NCBI RefSeq assembly: GCF_016863135.1
Contig: NZ_BOOH01000052.1
Span: 1 to 64,000 of the forward strand
Reading direction: 5' to 3'
Length of the DNA stretch: 64,000 nt
Source of the DNA: Planobispora longispora
GTDB lineage: Bacteria; Actinomycetota; Actinomycetes; Streptosporangiales; Streptosporangiaceae
The position numbers and the translations under genes are program-made. Shown one piece after another: positions 8,770 through 17,310 of the stretch; the first letter of the stretch is position 1; every line of letters starts with the position of its first letter. Below the pieces are notes generated by a model, which was not told the DNA's origin, made no database searches, and saw nothing but the letters and a program-made list of their open reading frames with translations.

Positions 8770-9765
8770 GTGTCTCGGCAGATCAACCTCGCCTCCCGTC
8801 CCTCCGGCTGGCCCACCGCCGACAACTTCGACCTGGTGGAGGTGGCGCCGCCGGCCCTTCAGGAGGGCCAGGCGCTGGTCCGCAACCTGTTCATGTCGGT
8901 CGATCCGTACATGCGGGGCCGCATGAACGACGTGAAGTCGTACGTGCCGCCGTTCCGGCTCGGCGAGCCGCTGGACGGCGGGGCGATCGGCGAGGTCGTC
9001 GAGTCGCGCGCGCCCGGTCTCGCCGAGGGCGACCTCGTCCTGCACGGCCTGGGCTGGCGGGAACAGGCCGTGCTGGAGGCCTCCCGGGCGCGCAAGGTCG
9101 AGCGGATCGAGGGCGTCTCCCCCTCGGCGTACCTCGGCGTGCTCGGCATGCCGGGCCTCACGGCCTACGCCGGCCTGCTCGACGTGGCCTCGTTCAAGGA
9201 AGGCGACGCGGTCTTCGTCTCGGGCGCCGCCGGAGCGGTGGGCAGCCTCGTGGGCCAGATCGCCAAGCTGAAGGGCGCCTCCCTGGTCGTCGGCAGCGCG
9301 GGCTCCGACGAGAAAGTCGACCACCTGCACGAGATCGGTTTCGACGCGGCCTTCAACTACCGCAACGGCCCGGTCGCCGAGCAGCTGCGGAAGGCCGCTC
9401 CCGGCGGCATCGACGTCTACTTCGACAACGTCGGCGCGGACCACCTGGAGGCCGCGATCGGCTCGCTCAACACCGGCGGCCGGGTCGCCATGTGCGGCGC
9501 GATCGCGGTCTACAACGCCACCGAGCCCGCGCCCGCCCCGCGCAACCTCTTCCTCGCCGTCGGCAAGCGCCTCACCCTGCGCGGCTTCATCGTCGGCGAC
9601 CACTCCGCCCGGATGCCCGACATGATCGCCGAGGTCGGCGGCTGGCTCCGGGAGGGCCGGATCACCGCGAGCGAGACCGTGGTCGACGGCCTGGAGAACG
9701 CTCCGGCCGCGTTCCTCGGCCTGCTCCGCGGCGAGAACACGGGAAAGATGATCGTGCGCCTGTGA
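8770..9765 (+). CDS. NADP-dependent MDR-superfamily oxidoreductase (leukotriene B4 dehydrogenase/CurA-like)
   Basis: A 331-residue zinc-free medium-chain reductase. It opens with QINLASRPSGWP and then carries MSVDPYMRGRM, the hallmark of the PTGR/CurA/NADP-dependent alkenal reductase group. The nucleotide-binding segment is VFVSGAAGAVGSLVGQIAKLKG near residues 140-161, and VDVYFDNVG-like IDVYFDNVG lies near residue 218. These enzymes reduce the C=C bond of enones or enals. GTG 8770 is preceded by GAGGA; the frame extends upstream into the operator and is rejected. It is probably induced through the divergent MarR by reactive electrophiles. Confidence 0.88.
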   Translation: MSRQINLASRPSGWPTADNFDLVEVAPPALQEGQALVRNLFMSVDPYMRGRMNDVKSYVPPFRLGEPLDGGAIGEVVESRAPGLAEGDLVLHGLGWREQAVLEASRARKVERIEGVSPSAYLGVLGMPGLTAYAGLLDVASFKEGDAVFVSGAAGAVGSLVGQIAKLKGASLVVGSAGSDEKVDHLHEIGFDAAFNYRNGPVAEQLRKAAPGGIDVYFDNVGADHLEAAIGSLNTGGRVAMCGAIAVYNATEPAPAPRNLFLAVGKRLTLRGFIVGDHSARMPDMIAEVGGWLREGRITASETVVDGLENAPAAFLGLLRGENTGKMIVRL

Positions 9766-9789
9766 CGCGGGCCCCGCTGCCTGCGCTCC

Positions 9790-9834
9790 TTCAGCACCGC
9801 CGACTTCAGCACCGCCGACTTCAGCACCGCCGAC
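9790..9834. repeat. Three perfect 15-base tandem repeats
   Basis: TTCAGCACCGCCGAC is repeated three times without interruption (9790, 9805, 9820) and a partial fourth copy TTCACC follows. It lies 24 bases after the reductase stop. The repeat does not look like a hairpin terminator; it may be replication slippage. Confidence 0.85.
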
Positions 9835-9890
9835 TTCACCGCCCGGCAGGTCCGGGCCGCCCCACCCCGCCCCCACCCCGCCTCCGGTGA

Positions 9891-10937
9891 TCACCCTGGG
9901 GATCCGGCCCCTCTCCGGGTGCGGTAAGCGCGCTGCCGGCAGGCCCGCGAGCAGTATTCGCGGGGCCGTCCGGTGACGGCTCTGGGGACGGCGCCGCCGC
10001 ACACGGCGCACCCGGGAACCGGGAGGAGGTCGTCCGGAGTTTCGTCACAGACGGATGTCTCGCCGATCACCGGGCTCGCTGTTTCGTCACAGCCAGAGGT
10101 CGGAGCGCTGGCCGGGGCAGGGGTTTCGTCACGCGGGGCGTCGGACGGGCCGGGCCGCGCGGCCGGGAGCCGGTCGCGCCGGACGGCCTCCGCCGGAGGC
10201 CCGGCCTCTGCGGACCCGGTTCCCGGCGGGATGGCCGCGGCGATGAAGTCGAGGACGCGCTGGAGCCCGTACCGGAACTGGTCGTCGCGGCTCAGGTGCG
10301 GCTGGCGCGCCTCCGTCACGATCTTGGTGAAGATCGGGTAATCCCCGCTCTTCACCAGCTGATCGATGTACGGGTAGCTGCGTGCCATCCACTCCGCCTC
10401 GCTGAGCCCGCTGCGGCGGAACTCCTCGGCCGAGCTGTTCTCCTCGCGGACGGCGCCCTCGACGTAGCTGTTCAGCATGGCGATGAGGCCGAGGTTCTCG
10501 TCGATGGAGACGAACGCGTCGAGCACTCCCAGCAGCCGTTCGATCAAGAGCAGCTGGTTGGGGCCGAAACTGGGGAGCGACCGCTGCACGGCGGCGATCC
10601 ACGGGTGCCTCAGCCACATGGCCCGCAGCTCGCCGGCGTAGCGGGTCAGGTCGGCGCGCCAGTCGCCCGAGGGCATGCCCGTGAGGTCGATCTCGCCCAT
10701 CAGCCGGTCGGCCATGAGCTCGACCAGGTTGTCGCGGCTCGGGACGTGCCGGTAGAGGGACATCGCGCCGGCGCCGATCTCGGCGGCGATCCGCCGCATG
10801 GTCGCGGCCTCCAGCCCCTCGGCGTCGGCGATCCGGATCGCCGCCTCGGTGATCTGCGCGCGGCTGTAGACCGGCTTCGGCCCGCGGGCCGGGCGCTCGG
10901 GCCGCATCCAGATGTTCACGTATTCGGCGTCGGTCAC
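9891..10937 (-). CDS. TetR-family regulator with C-terminal zinc-finger tail
   Basis: A 348-residue regulator. The TetR HTH is residues 24-70 (AAIRIADAEGLEAATMRRIAAEIGAG then MSLYRHVPSRDNL) and a TetR ligand-binding domain follows to about residue 230. After a linker rich in Ala, Pro and Asp comes a CxxC...YCSRACRQRAYR tail (last 40 residues), a treble-clef-like zinc finger seen on some actinobacterial TetR proteins. GTG 10937 has AGGGGTGGG upstream; an ATG ten codons in is the alternative start. It is divergent from a two-gene ABC exporter and two near-identical operator repeats sit between them, so it should repress the exporter. Confidence 0.88.
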   Translation of the reverse strand: MTDAEYVNIWMRPERPARGPKPVYSRAQITEAAIRIADAEGLEAATMRRIAAEIGAGAMSLYRHVPSRDNLVELMADRLMGEIDLTGMPSGDWRADLTRYAGELRAMWLRHPWIAAVQRSLPSFGPNQLLLIERLLGVLDAFVSIDENLGLIAMLNSYVEGAVREENSSAEEFRRSGLSEAEWMARSYPYIDQLVKSGDYPIFTKIVTEARQPHLSRDDQFRYGLQRVLDFIAAAIPPGTGSAEAGPPAEAVRRDRLPAARPGPSDAPRDETPAPASAPTSGCDETASPVIGETSVCDETPDDLLPVPGCAVCGGAVPRAVTGRPREYCSRACRQRAYRTRRGAGSPG

Positions 10938-10953
10938 CGTCCCACCCCTACTT

Positions 10954-11010
10954 GCGTACCTCGTACCCAGTAATTTAGCCTGACCCGCAACAGCGTACAA
11001 CGTATCCAGT
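10954..11010. promoter_or_regulatory. Duplicated TetR operator candidate
   Basis: Two 18-base direct repeats differ at only three positions: GCGTACCTCGTACCCAGT at 10954-10971 and GCGTACAACGTATCCAGT at 10993-11010. Each holds a GTAC-N3-GTAY dyad. The starts are 39 bases apart, close to four helical turns, so two dimers could bind on one DNA face. The second copy abuts the ribosome site GGAGG (11011-11015) of the ABC ATPase gene. Confidence 0.6.
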
Positions 11011-11019
11011 GGAGGGGTC

Positions 11020-11961
11020 ATGGCGGATCCGGTCGTCTTCGCCGAGGGGTTGCACAAGTCCTTCGGCGGCACCCACGCCCTGCGGGGGCTGGACCTGAGC
11101 GTTCCGGGAGGAACGGTCTGCGGCGTGCTGGGGCCCAACGGCGCGGGGAAGACGACCGCGGTGCGCATCCTGGCGACCTTGTCCGATCCCGATGCCGGGC
11201 ACGCCCGCATCGCCGGGTACGACGTCGTCCGCGAAGCCGGCGAGGTGCGCGCCAGGATCGGGCTCGCGGGCCAGTACGCCGCCGTGGACGAGAAGCTCAC
11301 CGGACGTGGCAACCTGCGCATGTTCGGGCGCCTGTCCCACCTGTCCCGGCGCGAGGCGCACCGGCGGGCCGACGAGCTGCTCGAACGCTTCGGTCTGATG
11401 GACGCCGCCGATCGGCAGGTCACCGGCTACTCCGGCGGCATGCGGCGCCGCCTCGACCTGATCACCAGCCTCATCCTGCGCCCCGAGGTGCTCTTCCTGG
11501 ACGAGCCGACCACCGGCCTGGACCCGCGCAGCCGCGGCGAGATCTGGGACAACGTCCGCGAGCTGGCGGCGGACGGCACCACGGTGCTGCTCACCACGCA
11601 GTACCTGGACGAGGCCGACCAACTGGCCGACGACATCGTCGTCGTCGACCACGGACAGGCGATCGCCACGGGCACACCCGAGGAGCTGAAGGCCACGATC
11701 GGCGACCGCCTCGACGTGGTCCTCGAAGACCCCGCCGCCCTGCCCTCGGCGGCGACCGCGCTGAAGGCCCTGGCCGGGACCGATCCCACGATGACCGGCG
11801 CCGACCGGCTCGGCGTCGCCCTGTCGGGGGGCGGCTTCCGGCTCGCCGACATCGTGCGCGAGCTCGACCGCGCCGGGGTCGCCGCGGCCGACGTGCGGCT
11901 GCGCCGTCCCACCCTGGACGAGGTGTTCCTGCGCCTCACCGACCGGAAGGAACTGGTCTGA
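11020..11961 (+). CDS. ABC exporter ATPase, DrrA-like
   Basis: A 313-residue ATPase with Walker A GPNGAGKTT (near residue 40), signature YSGGMRRRLDL (near 138), Walker B LFLDEPTTGLDP and switch His in LTTQYLDEAD (DrrA-type ending). The C-terminal 80 residues match the DUF4162-like extension of daunorubicin-type exporters. It forms a two-gene exporter with the ABC-2 permease, whose ATG overlaps its stop by one base (TGATG). The partner TetR and operator lie directly upstream. The exported compound is unknown, most likely a hydrophobic drug or metabolite. Confidence 0.92.
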   Translation: MADPVVFAEGLHKSFGGTHALRGLDLSVPGGTVCGVLGPNGAGKTTAVRILATLSDPDAGHARIAGYDVVREAGEVRARIGLAGQYAAVDEKLTGRGNLRMFGRLSHLSRREAHRRADELLERFGLMDAADRQVTGYSGGMRRRLDLITSLILRPEVLFLDEPTTGLDPRSRGEIWDNVRELAADGTTVLLTTQYLDEADQLADDIVVVDHGQAIATGTPEELKATIGDRLDVVLEDPAALPSAATALKALAGTDPTMTGADRLGVALSGGGFRLADIVRELDRAGVAAADVRLRRPTLDEVFLRLTDRKELV

Positions 11962-12788
11962 TGACCGACCTCGCCCCGCCGCTGGGCCGCCGCCTGCGGT
12001 GGACGTTCACTGACGGGCTGACCCTGGTCGGCCGCGAGCTGGGACGGCTGCGGCACAATCCCGGCGAACTCGTCGCGGCGTTGATCTTCCCGGCCGTCAT
12101 GGTGGTGCTGTTCGGGTACGTCTTCGGCAGCGCGATCCAGGTGCCGGACGGCGGCGACTACCGCGAGTACCTCATGCCCGGCCTGTTCGCGATGGTGACC
12201 TTCTCCTCGGTGATGGGGGTCATGACGCGGATGGCCGCCGACGCCTCCCGCGGTGTGATGGACCGGTTCCGCTCCATGCCGATGGCGCGCTCGGCGGTGC
12301 CGTTCGGGCAGACCGGCGCCGACCTGCTGATCGGCCTGCTGATGCTGGCCATCATGGTGGGCGCGGGCCTGCTGGTGGGCTGGCAGGCGCACCGCGGCCC
12401 GATCCCCACGGTCCAGGCGTTCCTGCTGATGATCGTGCTGCGGTACGCGTTGAGCTGGGCAGGCGTCTACGTGGGCCTGGCGGTGAAGAACGACCAGGTC
12501 GCCGACGCGATGGTGCCGCTGTTCCTGCCGTTCACGATGCTGTCGAACGCGTTCGTCCCGACCGGCGGCATGCCGGGCTGGCTGCGCTTCCTGGCCGACT
12601 GGAATCCGGTGAGCGCGCTCACCGCCGCCTCACGGGAGCTGTTCGGCAACCCGGGCGCCCCGTCCGGAAACGTGGCCTGGCCGCTCGCGCACCCGGTGAC
12701 GGCCGTCCTGCTCTGGTCGGCCGCGCTGCTGGTGATCTTCGTCCCGCTGTCGCTCCGCGCCTACACGCGCAGAGGACGCGGGGCTTGA
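11961..12788 (+). CDS. ABC-2 type exporter permease, DrrB-like
   Basis: A 275-residue membrane protein with six hydrophobic segments. It has the ABC-2 signature region around FSSVMGVMTRMAADASRGVMDRFRSMPM (residues 77-104) and LPFTMLSNAFVPTGGMPGWLRFLADWNPVSALT near residue 190. It pairs with the ATPase just upstream, with start and stop sharing one base. The stop overlaps the TTG of the following kinase-like gene, so all three may be one transcript. Confidence 0.9.
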   Translation: MTDLAPPLGRRLRWTFTDGLTLVGRELGRLRHNPGELVAALIFPAVMVVLFGYVFGSAIQVPDGGDYREYLMPGLFAMVTFSSVMGVMTRMAADASRGVMDRFRSMPMARSAVPFGQTGADLLIGLLMLAIMVGAGLLVGWQAHRGPIPTVQAFLLMIVLRYALSWAGVYVGLAVKNDQVADAMVPLFLPFTMLSNAFVPTGGMPGWLRFLADWNPVSALTAASRELFGNPGAPSGNVAWPLAHPVTAVLLWSAALLVIFVPLSLRAYTRRGRGA

Positions 12789-13573
12789 GTAGCGTCGGCC
12801 GGGTGGCAGACGAGGAAGTACTGCAGGAGGGCGCCCATCGCCGGGTCGTCCGGATCGGCGACACCGTCCGCAGGCCCGTTCAGCCCTGGACGCCCGCCGT
12901 CCACGCGCTGCTGCGCCACCTGGAGCGGGTCGGGTTTCCCTACGCGCCGCAGCCCTTGGGCATCGACGACAGGGGGCGCGAGGTCCTCACCCACATCGAG
13001 GGCGAGGCCGGACCGGCAGGCTGGGCCAAGGTCGTGGACGAGCACGGTCTGGCCGCCTTCGCCCGGCTGCTGCGCGACTACCACGACGCCTGCGCCGGCT
13101 TCTCCCCGGAGCCGGGGATGATCTGGTCCGCCGAACCCGCCGGTCCGGCTGAGGACGCGGTCGTGTGCCACGGGGACTTCGGCCCCTGGAACGTCGTCTG
13201 GCGGGGCCTGCGGCCGGTGGGGATCATCGACTGGGACTTCGCCCGGCCGGCGCCGCGCATGCACGATGTGGCCTACGCCCTGGAGTACACGGCCCCCTTC
13301 CGCGCCGACGCCGAATGCCTGCGGTGGCTGCGCCATCCGGAGCCGCCCGACCGGCGCCGCCGCCTGGAGGTCTTCTGCGACGCCTACGGACTTGACGTCG
13401 CCCAGGGCGTGGTCGAGGCCGTCGTCAACCACCAGCGCGACACCGCCGACCTGGTGCGCCGCCTGGCGGAACAGGGCCACGAACCCCAGGCCACGTGGGC
13501 CGCGGACGGATTCCTGACTGAGCTGGAGGGGCGGATCGCCTGGAGCCAGGCGCACCTGCACCTGTTCGAGTGA
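12785..13573 (+). CDS. APH-fold phosphotransferase
   Basis: A 262-residue aminoglycoside-phosphotransferase-like protein. The catalytic loop is VVCHGDFGPWNVVW (near residues 123-136) and the metal-binding Asp is in GIIDWDFARPAP. The TTG at 12785 overlaps the permease stop as TTGA and has AGAGGA upstream; GTG 12803 is a possible shorter start. A substrate cannot be read from sequence. Co-transcription with an exporter under TetR control hints at a resistance role, which is inference. Confidence 0.8.
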   Translation: MSSVGRVADEEVLQEGAHRRVVRIGDTVRRPVQPWTPAVHALLRHLERVGFPYAPQPLGIDDRGREVLTHIEGEAGPAGWAKVVDEHGLAAFARLLRDYHDACAGFSPEPGMIWSAEPAGPAEDAVVCHGDFGPWNVVWRGLRPVGIIDWDFARPAPRMHDVAYALEYTAPFRADAECLRWLRHPEPPDRRRRLEVFCDAYGLDVAQGVVEAVVNHQRDTADLVRRLAEQGHEPQATWAADGFLTELEGRIAWSQAHLHLFE

Positions 13574-13630
13574 CCGTCCACCCCGGACGTCCCGCCCGGC
13601 GCGAGCCGTGATGACGTGCGGAAAACGACG

Positions 13631-14089
13631 CTAGACCACGTCGAACTCGTTCCCCTCGGGATCTGCCATCGCCACCGCATAGTGGTCGACCCCGGGCTGT
13701 GACAACACCCGCACGACGGACGCCCCCGCCTGGACGAGCCGCTCCACCTCGGCGTCCACCCGCGCTCTGCGCGTCTCCAGCGGCACGTCCTCCCGCCTGC
13801 CGCCCACCTTCACATCCAGGTGGAACCGGTTCTTGACCGCCTTGCCCTCCGGCACCTGCTGAAACCAGATCCTCGGTCCGCACCCCTCGGGATCGACGAT
13901 GCTGTCGCTGCCGTCCCCCTCGCCCAGCTCGTCCTCCGGCACTCCGAGACTGCGCCAGTAATCGCGCCACGTGTCGAATCCACCCGGCGGCGGCTCCACC
14001 GTGTAGCGCAGCGCGCCCGCCCAGAACCGGGCCATCCGCTCGGGCGCCGCACAGTCGATGACCAACTGATAAGAGACCATGGCAGCCAT
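13631..14089 (-). CDS. VOC-superfamily (glyoxalase/bleomycin-resistance-like) protein
   Basis: A 152-residue single protein with the vicinal-oxygen-chelate pattern: YQLVIDCAAPERMARFWAGAL at the start, then WFQQVPE, FHLDVKV and a C-terminal MADPEGNEFDVV. The family binds a metal through His, Glu and related residues; this subgroup (glyoxalase-like domain, SCO-type) has no assigned substrate. It is convergent with the phosphotransferase gene. Confidence 0.85.
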   Translation of the reverse strand: MAAMVSYQLVIDCAAPERMARFWAGALRYTVEPPPGGFDTWRDYWRSLGVPEDELGEGDGSDSIVDPEGCGPRIWFQQVPEGKAVKNRFHLDVKVGGRREDVPLETRRARVDAEVERLVQAGASVVRVLSQPGVDHYAVAMADPEGNEFDVV

Positions 14090-14365
14090 CCTGCCCGACC
14101 CCTCCGACAGGCGAACTCCCCCGACGACCGCCTCGATCCCGGATCTTGACGGTGAGGTGGCGGCGCACGCGCAGCGGCGGTGAATCGGTCAGGAATCAAG
14201 AAGCGTGCACTCCCGGACCGCGCTTAGCGTCACCTGCATGAACGTCGCCACCCACGCAGGCTTCCCGCCGCACGACGCCCCGGACGGCTTCTGGTGGAAA
14301 GCGGCGCACCGAAAACCCCGCCTGCCGTGAGCACCCCATGACCACGAAGACCCAGCACAGAGAGC

Positions 14366-14857
14366 ATGACGTCGATGAGCACCGCATCGAAAGACAGTAA
14401 GCACGACAAGCGGCGCACGTCCTCCGGGCAGGGATTGTCCGAACTGGAGCGTGCCGCCGTCAAGGAGCGCGCGGCAGAGCTGAAGACCGATGCCCGCCGC
14501 GGCCGGGGCGGCGGCAAGGCGGCAGCCGATGAGCAGGACGTACTGGCGAAAATCGCCGAGATGGCGCCGCCGGACCGCGAACTGGCCGAGCGGGTCCATG
14601 CCATCGTCACCGCTGCCGCTCCGCAGCTGAGGCCGAAGCTGTGGTACGGCCAGCCCGCCTACGCCAGGGCCGGGAAGGTGGTGTGCTTCTTCCGCAGCGG
14701 GCAGGCGGACAAAGAGCCGTACTCGACCTTCGGCTTCACCTCTGAGGCGAACCTCGCCGGCGACGGCGGCCTGTGGCCCACGTCCTTCGCCGTGACCGAG
14801 CTGAGCGATGAGACCGAAAAGACGATCACCGCCCTCGTCGCCAAGGCGGTGAGCTGA
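14366..14857 (+). CDS. DUF1801/YdhG-type protein
   Basis: A 163-residue protein. The first 55 residues are charged and rich in Lys, Arg and Gly; the rest is a DUF1801-like domain with MAPPDRELAERVHAIV, LRPKLWYGQPAYA and VVCFFRSGQADKEPYSTFGF. The domain is small and its function is unknown; some members are proposed iron-chaperone-like. ATG 14366 has only AGAG nearby, and ATG 14375 is an alternative. The 276 bases upstream contain a 30-codon open frame at 14239 that could not be supported. Confidence 0.75.
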   Translation: MTSMSTASKDSKHDKRRTSSGQGLSELERAAVKERAAELKTDARRGRGGGKAAADEQDVLAKIAEMAPPDRELAERVHAIVTAAAPQLRPKLWYGQPAYARAGKVVCFFRSGQADKEPYSTFGFTSEANLAGDGGLWPTSFAVTELSDETEKTITALVAKAVS

Positions 14858-15028
14858 CATCGCGCCGGAGGCCGACCGGTCCCTCCGGCAGGGCCGGAGG
14901 GACCGCCGGCGCCGCCTTCGTCCGGGGCGAGGGCGCCGGAATCGTCCGCCGAGAGCTCGCCCCGTGGCTGGACGCCTCGGTGCGGATGCAAGGCGGCCTC
15001 GTCGGTGCGGGCTGGGAGCGGGTTCCGC

Positions 15029-15520
15029 TCACCGTCCGGCGGCGGGGTTGCGTGGCGGTACGGGCGTGGCCACGACGAAGGAGCTGTGGGTCTGGCCGTG
15101 GAGCAGGAACTCATCGAGGACCGCTTCGAGGTCTTCGATCGTGGGGACGTGGACCTTGAGCAGCAGGCAGTCCTCACCGGAGATGCGGTAGCACTCGCTG
15201 ACCTGCGGGGTGCGGGCGGCGAGTTCGGTGATCTTGAGTAGTTGGCCGGGGCCGGGCCGGATGCGCACCCAGGCGGTGACGGGCAGGCCGATCGCGGCGG
15301 GATCGATGTCGAGGCGGTAGCCGCGGATGACACCGGCCTGCTCCAGCCGGGCGAGGCGCTCGCGCACGGCGGGCGCGGACATGCCGACCTGGCGGGCCAG
15401 TTCCGCGGCGGTCGCGCGAGGGGCGGCGCCGAGCGCCTCGAGCAACCGCCGGTTGGTCTCATCCAGCAGTGACTTTCCTTCAGGAAAGCCTGAATGGCCT
15501 GTGCTTTCTCTCGGCGCCAC
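15029..15520 (-). CDS. Lrp/AsnC-family regulator
   Basis: A 163-residue feast/famine regulator. The N-terminal HTH is LLEALGAAPRATAAELARQVGM then SAPAVRERLARLEQAGVI, and the C-terminal RAM ligand domain holds VSECYRISGEDCLLLKVHV. GTG 15520 was chosen because GGGAG lies six bases upstream and the length is typical; an ATG at 15586 would add 22 residues and overlap the start codon of the divergent exporter. It likely senses an amino acid and controls the adjacent EamA transporter. Confidence 0.88.
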   Translation of the reverse strand: MAPRESTGHSGFPEGKSLLDETNRRLLEALGAAPRATAAELARQVGMSAPAVRERLARLEQAGVIRGYRLDIDPAAIGLPVTAWVRIRPGPGQLLKITELAARTPQVSECYRISGEDCLLLKVHVPTIEDLEAVLDEFLLHGQTHSSFVVATPVPPRNPAAGR

Positions 15521-15584
15521 ATCCGCTCCCTTGAGCCTTCGATCGAGTATGGCCCTGCGGCGTTCGTCTTTCGACAATAGAGGC

Positions 15585-16574
15585 ATGGCGAAGACGGGTC
15601 CGGCTCGTAGTGGTCAGGCGCCGGTGGCGCGGCTGGCAGACCGGGTGCCGCCACATGTGTACTTCCTGGTCAGTGCGGTGTTCCACTACCTCGGCCCGGC
15701 GTTGGCAGTGCTGCTGTTCGCCCGCGTCGACGTGCTCGGCGTGGCGTGGCTGCGGATCGCAACCGCCGCCGCGGTGCTCGCGGTGTGGCGGCGGCCCTGG
15801 CGGCTCTGGCAGCGCCTGGACCGGCCCACCCGGTGGCTGCTGGCCGGGTGGGCGGCCGTGCTGGCCGTGATGAACAGCGTGTTCTACCTGGCCATCGACC
15901 GGCTCCCGCTGGGCACCGTCGCCGCGATCGAGTTCCTGCCGGTCATCGTGCTGGCTGCGATCGCCGCCCGTACCCGCCGCAACCTCGCCGCGCTGATCGC
16001 CGCGGTCGCCGGGGTGTACCTGCTCACCGACGTGCGCCTGGTCGCCGAACCGCTCGGCATCGCCTTCGCCGTCGCCAACGCCGCACTGTTCGCCCTCTAC
16101 ATCGTGCTCGGCCACCGCGTCGCCCGCAGCCGGCAGGTGTCGGGCGTCGACGGCCTGGCCCTGTCGATGTCGATCGCCGCCGCGATCGCTCTGCCGATCG
16201 GCATCGGGCAGGCCGCGCCCGCCTTCCTCGACCCCATCGCGCTGGCCGCCGCGGCCGGCGTGGGCGTCTGCTCCTCGGTCATCCCCTACGTCAGCGACCA
16301 ACTCGCCATGGCCCGCCTGTCCCGCGCCACCTATTCCTTGATGGTGTCGCTGCTGCCGGCCACAGCCACCGTCATCGGCCTCATCGTGCTCACCCAGATC
16401 CCCACCGCCAGGGAGATCATCGGTGTGGTGCTGGTCGTCACCGGCGTCGCCCTGCACCAGGAACGCCCGGCGGAACCGGAGCCGAAGCACACCGCGTGTG
16501 TTCTCGCCCCCGGGGAAAACCACTCATCTCGAGCCGCCGGAGGGCGTCCTTCCCGTCTTGCGCGAGGCCGATGA
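15585..16574 (+). CDS. EamA/DMT-family transporter (RhtA-like)
   Basis: A 329-residue ten-TM drug/metabolite transporter with two EamA halves (about residues 15-140 and 150-290). Conserved pieces include the first-half end PLGTVAAIEFLPVI and the second-half YVSDQLAMARLSRATYSLMVSLLPATA. RhtA-type members export threonine and homoserine. The divergent Lrp regulator supports an amino-acid export role, which remains inference. The C-terminal 35 residues are charged and not part of the fold. Confidence 0.85.
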   Translation: MAKTGPARSGQAPVARLADRVPPHVYFLVSAVFHYLGPALAVLLFARVDVLGVAWLRIATAAAVLAVWRRPWRLWQRLDRPTRWLLAGWAAVLAVMNSVFYLAIDRLPLGTVAAIEFLPVIVLAAIAARTRRNLAALIAAVAGVYLLTDVRLVAEPLGIAFAVANAALFALYIVLGHRVARSRQVSGVDGLALSMSIAAAIALPIGIGQAAPAFLDPIALAAAAGVGVCSSVIPYVSDQLAMARLSRATYSLMVSLLPATATVIGLIVLTQIPTAREIIGVVLVVTGVALHQERPAEPEPKHTACVLAPGENHSSRAAGGRPSRLARGR

Positions 16575-16585
16575 GGTCCGGCCTG

Positions 16586-17239
16586 TCAGGTGAGGCCGGA
16601 CCAGGCCGCGGTGACCACCTCACGCCACGGCAGCACGGCTGTGCCGGGAACCTCCTGCCGCAGCAGTTCCGCCGGAAAGGAGAACGGCGGGGCCTTGGCC
16701 GGGTTGCGCGCCGCCTGGCCGACGATGAGCTCGGTCAACTCGACACTACCGCCCAGTCTCGGATAGGTGGCGTGCACCCGGTCGGCATAGCCCGCGGGGA
16801 GCTCCTCGGCACCGAACGCCGCGACGTCCGCCCCCGCGCCGGCATGGGTCAGCGCGATCTCGGGCCGCATCCTGTCGGCGATGCCGAGACTGGTGTGCAG
16901 GGCGATCGCCTGCCAGACCAGGTGGGTCCGGTCGGCGGCCAGCCCTTGTCCGGTGAGGAACTCGGCGGCCAGGTCCGCGCCGTCCACCTCGAACCGCCCG
17001 CCCCGCTCGCCCCGCTCGGTCAGCCCGGCGTCGTGCAACATGCACGCCAGAAACAAGACCTCGTCGTCGTAGTCGTGCTCGGCCCGAAGCCCGTGCCGCT
17101 GCCCGATGGCCCTGCCGAACAGGTAACTGCGCACGCTGTGGGTCAGGACGGCCGGTGAGGCGATGTCCTGGACGAACCCGTACGTCGTGCGGGTCAGCGA
17201 GGTGTCGGGAATCGCGAAGGCGGTGAAGTGATCTGTCAT
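16586..17239 (-). CDS. HD-domain phosphohydrolase-like protein (cyanamide-hydratase type)
   Basis: A 217-residue HD-domain protein. The metal ligands are the His of LTHSVRSYLFG and HD of LACMLHDAGLTE, then the His in IALHTSLG and a late Asp/Glu. This order and size match the cyanamide hydratase-like HD family. The ATG at 17239 is preferred over one six codons upstream. It sits divergent from a GlxA-type regulator 71 bases away, which probably controls it. Substrate is unproven. Confidence 0.8.
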   Translation of the reverse strand: MTDHFTAFAIPDTSLTRTTYGFVQDIASPAVLTHSVRSYLFGRAIGQRHGLRAEHDYDDEVLFLACMLHDAGLTERGERGGRFEVDGADLAAEFLTGQGLAADRTHLVWQAIALHTSLGIADRMRPEIALTHAGAGADVAAFGAEELPAGYADRVHATYPRLGGSVELTELIVGQAARNPAKAPPFSFPAELLRQEVPGTAVLPWREVVTAAWSGLT

Positions 17240-17310
17240 GGGTCCGATCGTGGCCACCGGGGGACCGCGCGGAAAGTGTCTGCAATGCCGTACTGCGCTA
17301 GATTCTGGCC

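Noticed and set aside
14239-14331. 30-codon frame before the DUF1801 gene
   Set aside because: No ribosome site or recognisable motif; cannot be separated from chance.
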